Source: Yponomeuta sedellus
Taxonomy: Eukaryota; Arthropoda; Insecta; Lepidoptera; Yponomeutidae
Assembly: GCA_934045075.1 (NCBI GenBank)
Contig: OW203724.1
Location: 18,591,143-18,655,142, forward strand
Length of the DNA: 64,000 nt
Direction of reading: 5' to 3'
This document shows positions 57,901-64,000 of this stretch, piece after piece. The notes under the pieces are model-generated. The model saw only the letters and a program-made list of their open reading frames with translations. It was not told where the DNA came from and searched no databases. The translations under genes were made by a program, and so were the position numbers. The first letter of the stretch is position 1; each line of letters begins with the position of its first letter.

Positions 57901-58550
57901 TAAACTACTCCGAAACTGAAAAACTATTAAATACTATTATGTAGGTGATTCCTATAGAAAAATAAAAATAAAAAATGCTCATCTTATAAAAATACAATTA
58001 ATAAAAAATATACTTGAAAAGACTATAATTATGTATGTGTGTATATGTATATATATATGTATGTATGTATATGTACTTGTACATGTATGTGTTAATATAC
58101 TATAATATATATTCATAAATATACATATATCTATAAGAATATTATTATCTCATCTTGCGTATATATATTTATGTGCATGCATTTGTATGTATATATATGT
58201 GTATAAATATAGATTATATATTATTAAATATATCTAAAATAAGTCATAGTATAATATACATTTTTACCCTATTTATCAACGTTATATTACATACACACTT
58301 TCTGTTAGTACTATACTATGTTACTAGAGTTAAGCAAAATAAATCTTTGAATAAATTGAAAATGTAAAATGTGTATAAAACAAACCATAAACGGTAAGCG
58401 CCAACTAATCTTAATGTTAAGCCTTCCTCTGATTACCACCGCACAGACTTACATCTAGTGTGGTAACCAACGTAAAACAAGCTTGTAATCCTTTTCTTTT
58501 AAATAAAACATTTTGTATTTTTTTTTTGTATTTTTGTATTGAACCACGGT
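54958..58550 (+). mobile_element. Near-intact LINE (non-LTR retrotransposon, CR1-like group)
   Basis: The element lies between the 14-bp direct repeats CACGGATGTCAAAA (54944-54957 and 58551-58564), a candidate target duplication. A short 5' leader precedes the endonuclease/reverse transcriptase ORF (55017-57944). The 3' region has TATG-type microsatellite sequence (about 58025-58210) and ends in a T-rich (TTTTTGTAT) tail. No gag-like ORF1 is visible, so the 5' end is probably truncated or this subfamily has only one ORF. Low decay suggests a fairly recent insertion. Confidence 0.8.
55017..57944 (+). pseudogene. LINE endonuclease/reverse transcriptase ORF with one in-frame stop
   Basis: The product is an APE-type endonuclease followed by a reverse transcriptase. 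Endonuclease landmarks are TQNIRSLGRN, TECWL, a GDLNID motif and SITDHDIV. RT landmarks include NSAPGIDGIGN, YRPISLLNVFSKILEK, FLDLAKAFDTVS (first catalytic Asp), IQQGSTLGP and SYADDT (catalytic pair, about 57068), then an SSIKYLGV block and a C-terminal region. The frame stays open from 55017 to a TAG at 56913-56915 (residue 633). It then continues in the same frame to TAG 57942-57944, so one nonsense codon inside the RT domain is the only visible lesion. The first 632 codons alone would lack YADD. Group assignment (CR1/Daphne-like versus other Jockey-clade groups) is tentative. Confidence 0.85.
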
Positions 58551-58716
58551 CACGGATGTCAAAAAAAGACCGATGCCATCTCGCATTGAAAGGGTGTGAA
58601 GCACCCCTAGTCCGACACTTTCGTGTGCATACACGAGCTAACTCACACAGATACCAAGTCGATCACTCTGCCAGGGATGATATACGTGCCATAATTATGG
58701 TACATGTACCATAATT

Positions 58717-59081
58717 AGAAGCGCTCGTGGCCTAGGCGAACCGAGTGATAGGAATCAATCACTTGGTTAAGCAACAACAGGCGCAATCAGGTACGGGATG
58801 GGTGAGCGTCCCGTGACTACCGCTAGTGGCATTTTTCCGAGCGCTTCCGTGCTTCGCAAGGCACGTTAAGCCGTTGGTGCCGGCTGTCATATAATGACAG
58901 TTCTTAAGCCATGTCAGAGGCCTTATGGGGGGCTTGATAACTTCTGACAGTAAGGCCCGCCACTGTGTTACAATCCTCCACCAACCCGGACTTGGCCCCC
59001 GTGGTGGAGTATGGCCTAACCTTCCTGCGATGCAGGAAGAGACCCGTGCCCCGGCAGTGGGGACATACAAGGGTTGATAAC
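58717..59081 (+). mobile_element. 5S-like SINE, reference copy
   Basis: The best-preserved copy of the family. It starts AGAAGCGCTCGTGGCCTA. Next comes a segment resembling the internal promoter half of 5S rRNA (GTTAAGCAACAACAGGCGC, then GGATGGGTGAGCGTCCCG). An unrelated 3' module follows (GTCAGAGGCCTTATGGGG, TGGAGTATGGCCTAACC, GACATACAAGGGTTGATA). It is bounded by the 11-bp direct repeat GTACCATAATT (58706-58716 and 59082-59092). The 5S similarity makes this a SINE3-like element. Other copies in this window are at about 17.7, 20.4, 20.9, 21.3, 26.2, 28.5, 31.2, 36.8 and 40.7 kb. Confidence 0.9.
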
Positions 59082-59860
59082 GTACCATAATTCAGTTGTT
59101 CGTACCATGTACCATGATACATCCATTATGGTACGCGAAAGCACCATAATTTTGTCATTTTTACATCACAAACACTTTTGCATCACATATTTTCATCTTT
59201 CGCTTTTGCTGTTGACGAGTTTTTTTTATATACCGATATCTAGCAACAGTAAAAAATCATTCATTCATTTCGTTGCTGATAATCGTTGATAAGAACGTTC
59301 ATATCTGAGATAGTTTTTGTAGTCTGGATTGTAAGTGAACTTCACAGGTGAACTTTGAGTAGCTTTATCGGTAATTTTTGTTCAAAAAGTTGAACTTAGT
59401 CAAAAGTAGCGAATAGCACAGATTAAAAAGAAAAAAGCGAGTAGTGTTCGTTTGAAGAATTTATGAAAATTCGACATAATTTTAATACTTTAAATAATAG
59501 TAACCTACCTAATTTATTAAATCCGTAAGAGTTTTCCCACCCGTACCTTATTTTGTCAAAATTACCATAATTTTGAGCATCTGGTGCCATAATTCAAGAG
59601 TTGGCATCTAGCACTCTGCCGCCATTACGCTCCAGCATAGATACAGTGCGTTCACATTAACTTGACGCGTGAGAGAATTGGTAGCACTGAGATGTTTACT
59701 GTTACCATGTTAAATAAGAAATCATTCCCATTACTTGGGGAAAATAAAAGGATTGAGGGCTTGTTTTACCATCTTCCGATTAGGTCCAAAAGCAAATTCA
59801 CATGTTATGTCCTTGTTACCAACAGTGTTGTTTGTTTGACACAAAAGAAAATTTTAAGAA

Positions 59861-59937
59861 ATGTCGTCTTGTGTGGTACGGTGGTGTAAACACTTCTCGA
59901 AAAAATGCAATAAGTCTCATGGGAGCACCTACCATGC
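59861..59937 (+). CDS. First exon of a THAP-domain protein
   Basis: ATG at 59861 opens 25 codons starting MSSCVVRWCKHFSKKC and ending near HGSTYHA. This is the N-terminal half of a THAP zinc finger with both Cys of the C-x4-C pair in place. A consensus GTAAGT donor follows at 59938 in phase 2. No matching second exon is found downstream on this strand. A fitting one is present on the opposite strand at about 61985-62111. This may be an active gene fragment, a gene split by inversion, or a domesticated or transposon-borne THAP exon. Confidence 0.65.
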
Positions 59938-60964
59938 GTAAGTAATGTTTTAAGTTACTGATTCGTGATATTTTTTCTTATTAGGTTTTGTTTACTTTTC
60001 TTTATTTACTTACAAATTGGGATGTCAAATACCGCAGTGATACTAGTTTTTTTTTTCGGGAAAAATTCCCGAAAAGTGGAGAAATATGTATTTGTTGCAT
60101 TTATAGTGTTTTTATATGGAGTTATGGAAATATGCAACCGTAACCCTTATAAAATAACATGTCTTTATTATCTTTAAATATTTAATTGTATGAAATTTGC
60201 CGCCTCATTTCTGTACAAGCCGTGCTGTGTGTGGACATCTAACAACGTTGTGCATGAGCCGTCTATTTCTTTTTATAGTGCCAATGGCTATACCACAAAC
60301 ATAAAAAACAAGAGATAACCTACAATAATTATTGACAGCTGACATCCAGCTGATATTAGTTAAGTTGTCAAACACCCACCACCGTCGTAGGTGGCAGTGA
60401 TATTACTTAGATATTTTGTATCCTAAACTTTCCACTTATTCGTCACATGTGATAATGTGAGTAAATTGAGCGCGTGAGTCAGTTGGTGACGCTGTTTCAC
60501 GTTAATTTGTAAATGTAATTAGTTTCTCTTTCTAGTTCTTGTTTCTTATTCGTTTTTATCAATGTTTTAAAAATTGAAGAAAAAATAAGAGGCAGTTTTT
60601 ATAGGTATCTGCTACAAAAACACTAAATTTGTCGATTTCAAAACTCCAAGTTTTTCTCAAAGTTTTTTTATACAAAACTTCACTCCATATTAGCACCTTG
60701 TAATAAGTAAATATAGTTACACCCGATTTGATTCCATAGTAACAAACTTAAAGAAAGTGCTATCAATGCTAGCTAACATCTCAACTTTATGCAAATATGC
60801 ATCCGATTATCCGATCTCTAGTCATAACCAATCCCTCAATCGAGGCCCCACTTCCTTCATAAAAGCCTTTTAAGTCACTCAGTAATGTATGATAAAAGTG
60901 AAACCTTCACTAGCTTAGGTAAGTTTACTTTTCTGATAACATGATTTAAGGCGATTCGGAGCAA

Positions 60965-61248
60965 ATCATAACTTTTTTACAGAACGTTTTTATCTAAAAG
61001 CGAACATGATAAATCTTAACAACTGTGATAACTATTTTTCAAACTTACAGTCTAGAACATATGATCAATAGATTAGAACTTTAATGGGTTTCCGTTAAAC
61101 CGGCTGTTTTTGGCGGAAAGTGATTGAAGTCCTTGGTTGTTGATTGTAGTTTCTAGACTGTATGTTTAAAAAATAGTTGTCACAGTTGTTAAGATTTTTC
61201 ATGTTCACTTTTAAAATAAAACGTATTATAACACAACTTATGACTTTT
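60965..61248. mobile_element. MITE with about 95-bp inverted repeats
   Basis: The left arm contains GCGAACATGATAAATCTTAA and CAACTGTGATAACTATTTTT; the right arm carries the complement, ending near AGTTATGATTTG-type sequence. The arms are separated by about 90 bases. Confidence 0.75.
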
Positions 61249-61984
61249 TTCCATTGGTGACGCTAGTTAGCACCCTGAAGCACCTTGATTCTCTTGATTT
61301 GAAAAAGTGGGCAAAGTGATATTAATCTGGCAACACCGATGGCACGCATACATAAAGAGACGGCGGCCATTTGTCTGCTTCACTCGTGATTATAGAAGGT
61401 TCCAGCCGTTTTTTTTTTTGACATCCGAGACCACGGTGTATTGAACTCACGAACTCACCAGGGATGTTATACGTGCCATAATTATGGTACATGTATGAGT
61501 GGTCCCTTTCTGGCACAAAGAATCATCGTAAGAGTAATAAGGAAAGCTATTCAATAATTACTTTTTATTTTACGGCTCCTTCTATGCTTTAGTCCTTATT
61601 CTGAGGAAATTAATTAAATAATTTATTGCACAACCAGCATTACACTCACATTGTTTAAAATTCCTGGTTCCTGAAGAAGGGTAACCTGTGTATTAGGAAC
61701 CAGAGCAGTGCCTTTAAATTACACAGGGAATTACAAAAAGCAAGAAGAACACGTCAAATAAAATAATAGGAAAAATTGAAAAACATTTAATGTTTGTCCT
61801 TCTAATACAGCGATAGTCTTGGTGAGTACTACTAGGAAGGAGTATGGAAATATAAACATTACAATTCTGGCTATTTATAAACATACTTATAAATCAGTAG
61901 AGAACTTATACAAATTAATTTGTTTATATGAAATTATTGCTCGTTAAATAACAGTCTTTGTTAAAAAATAAAGTCCTAACCTAA

Positions 61985-62111
61985 TCTTGTAAATGAAGTC
62001 ATCTTCTTCAAAATGTCTGCTGCAAACGTACGTGATTTTGTTCAATACCAATTTGACCGTAAAGCCATGCCGTCTATCCACATTTTTTGCATTGTGCTAT
62101 CTTCGGGTAAC
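61985..62111 (-). pseudogene. THAP-domain second exon, opposite strand, frameshifted
   Basis: On the minus strand a good acceptor (TATTTATTTCAG) is followed by LPEDSTMQKMWIDGMALR and, in a frame shifted by one, ITYVCSRHFEEDDF. These are the middle and end of a THAP zinc finger, with the W of the core and the C-x2-H pair present. One indel near 62045-62060 breaks the frame. The exon starts in the phase (one base, then codons) that would fit the donor at 59937, which lies on the other strand. Confidence 0.65.
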
Positions 62112-62114
62112 CTG

Positions 62115-62582
62115 AAATAAATAATTATTAATTAAAAACCACTATAATCAGTCCAAACGTTAATTTTATCTATGACAGATCGACACCCTTGAATTTCTTT
62201 ATTAATTTGACAGCAAACCGTATATATAAAATCCAGTACTGGACACCTTTTTTCACAATAGTGATGCGATTTGTTCGCTACATTATTATTATATTACTAC
62301 ACGTAGATTGTGCAGTGAAAACTCTTCAAGTTCATTTTCTATGAGATATATGAACCTATCTTATTACAAGTTCTAAATTTTATGAAAATAGGTGGAATTA
62401 TTGTTAATAAAAATAATATCAAAACCCCTTTTGGTAGTTTTTTAATTTATCATGCTGAATCTATAAATATATCAATGCAATGAATAGATTCAAACAGGAA
62501 AAATATTAGTCAATAATCATCAACAATCAAATTGGTAACTTCATAGAACGTTACTGAATCGAGCTTTTAAAAGTTAATTAAC
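62115..62582. other. AT-rich intergenic sequence
   Basis: No exon, RNA or shared repeat recognised. Confidence 0.45.
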
Positions 62583-62594
62583 ATATATAATGGA

Positions 62595-63521
62595 TTACAC
62601 TATTTTTATTTTTAATGCACTAACCCGTGCTAAGGAACAAATTTAAAAACATATTTAGAGGCTAAAAATTTCACCCATGCCGGGATTCGAACCCGCAACC
62701 TCTGGCTATCCGCACCAGCGCTCTACCAATTGAGCCAATTGGCGACTCACGACATCAGTGAATTTTCGAACCTCTTTACAATATTCTCTGTATTACGTAC
62801 AGGCAGCGACATCTGACTTAAGCAAATTGCATTACTTACAGCCCAGACTACCTACTTTGCAGTTAGGTTTAACATCGGAACGATATCACTGTACCCACAT
62901 AATTACACTATTTTTATTTTTAATGCACTAACCCGTGCTAAGGAACAAATTTAAAAACCTATTTAGAGGCTAAAAATTTCACCCATGCCGGGATTCGAAC
63001 CCGCAACCTCTGGCTATCCGTACCAGCGCTCTACCAATTGAGCCAATGGGCGACTACTACATACAGAGAATATTGTAAAGAGGTTCGAAATTTCACTGAT
63101 GTCGTGAGTCGCCCATTGGCTCAATTGGTAGAGCGCTGGTACGGATAGCCAGAGGTTGCGGGTTCGAATCCCGGCATGGGTGAAATTTTTAGCCTCTAAA
63201 TAGGTTTTTAAATTTGTTCCTTAGCACGGGTTAGTGCATTAAAAATAAAAATAGTGTAATCATGTGGGTACAGTGATATCGTTCCGATGTTAAACCTAAC
63301 TGCAAAGTAGGTAGTCGGGGCTGTAAGTAATGCAATTTGCTAAAGTCAGATGTCGCTGCCTGTACGTAATACAGAGAATATTGTAAAGAGGTTCGAAATT
63401 TCACTGATGTCGTGAGTCGCCCATTGGCTCAATTGGTAGAGCACTGGTACGGATAGCCAGAGGTTGCGGGTTCGAATCCCGGCATGGGTGAAATTTTTAG
63501 CCTCTAAATAGGTTTTTAAAA
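62595..63521. repeat. Inverted tRNA-like element with two divergent pairs of cores
   Basis: Two minus-strand cores (62672-62743 and 62980-63051, 308 bases apart) are followed by two plus-strand cores (63111-63182 and 63419-63490, again 308 apart). The 12-bp direct repeat ATATATAATGGA at 62583-62594 and 63522-63533 borders the whole. The loops are GGA-type. The last core has GAGCACTGG for GAGCGCTGG, and the first has CGCACC in place of CGTACC. Confidence 0.92.
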
Positions 63522-63533
63522 ATATATAATGGA

Positions 63534-64000
63534 ATTAACACAAGAAATAAAAAAAACTTCTTTACTAAGTATCGATAACTTTTTCACTGAGGGAGTGGAA
63601 ACGTCCATCCCTAACGCCCTAAAATAAACAACAAACTTGTTACTGTGATTAAATTGATTATACTCATGATTTATTACTTTGAAACACTATTCTCAAATGA
63701 TATTAAACCTATGTTGCAATTCCCGTAGGTCATAGTTAAAATTCAAGGGAAAAAACCACTATAAAGTACACAAAATTGAGTCATACCGATGGAAGCTGAT
63801 GAAGGCGGTTTTGATTTCTCTTCTCCCGAATGGGTTTTACATCCCAATATCACACACGCCATTCCGATGTATTACGTATACACCATACCACGAATATCCA
63901 CTGAAATCAACTTCAGATTGTCTTAAAACCACCCAAAAATTCGGTAGCATAATGGTAACCAAAGGTAACCAACTTGACAATCGAGGGTAGTACGTTTTGA
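63534..64000. other. Window end, no recognisable feature
   Basis: AT-rich sequence. The short frame at 63799-63990 has no domain or splice support. Confidence 0.45.

Noticed and set aside
58759..59122. 109-codon ORF on the minus strand (and the similar ones at 26135, 40713, 36735 and 31396)
   Set aside because: All are translations of the 5S-like SINE; the same peptide recurs at every copy.

Overview
The window looks like a transposon-rich, AT-rich insect nuclear genome, most probably a moth or butterfly. The evidence is spliced genes with GT-AG introns, CR1/RTE-type non-LTR retrotransposon remnants with AATAAA-type tails, several tRNA-derived SINE heads of the kind common in Lepidoptera, a 5S-rRNA-like SINE family, and many short inverted-repeat elements. 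I see no bacterial operons, rRNA operon or CRISPR array. The species assignment is inference.

Layout. (1) 1-7.5 kb is intergenic, with one MITE and a striking inverted array (4075-6193) of seven near-identical 308-bp units carrying a tRNA-like core. (2) 7.5-18.1 kb holds two genes on the plus strand: an unrecognised 349-codon ORF (7558-8607), and a gene that I rebuild from four exons (8975-18115) encoding a very large Ser/Lys/Asn/Glu-rich, probably disordered protein of about 2650 residues. Their C-termini share a short motif, so they may be diverged tandem relatives. (3) 21.7-51.8 kb is one complete gene of ten exons, all with GT-AG borders and compatible phases. It encodes a 500-residue major facilitator superfamily transporter of the SV2-like type. 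Its introns are crowded with 5S-like SINEs, tRNA-like foldback elements, two adjacent tandem arrays (about 123 bp and 108 bp units), a Mutator-like relic, a DDE transposase relic, a THAP relic and MITEs. (4) 52-64 kb is intergenic and dominated by mobile elements: a long-TIR DNA element nested in a tRNA-like element, a nearly intact endonuclease/reverse transcriptase LINE (54958-58550) broken by one in-frame stop, a 5S-like SINE, a THAP-domain first exon, an oppositely oriented THAP second exon, and a final pair of inverted tRNA-like units.

The most unusual theme is the tRNA-like element. At four loci the complete composite is bounded by 9-12 bp direct repeats that differ between loci. It generally contains tRNA-like cores in divergent, inverted orientation, and at one locus it has expanded to seven copies with private variants.

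All coordinates of splice sites and repeats were read by eye. No alignments, database searches or folding programs were run.
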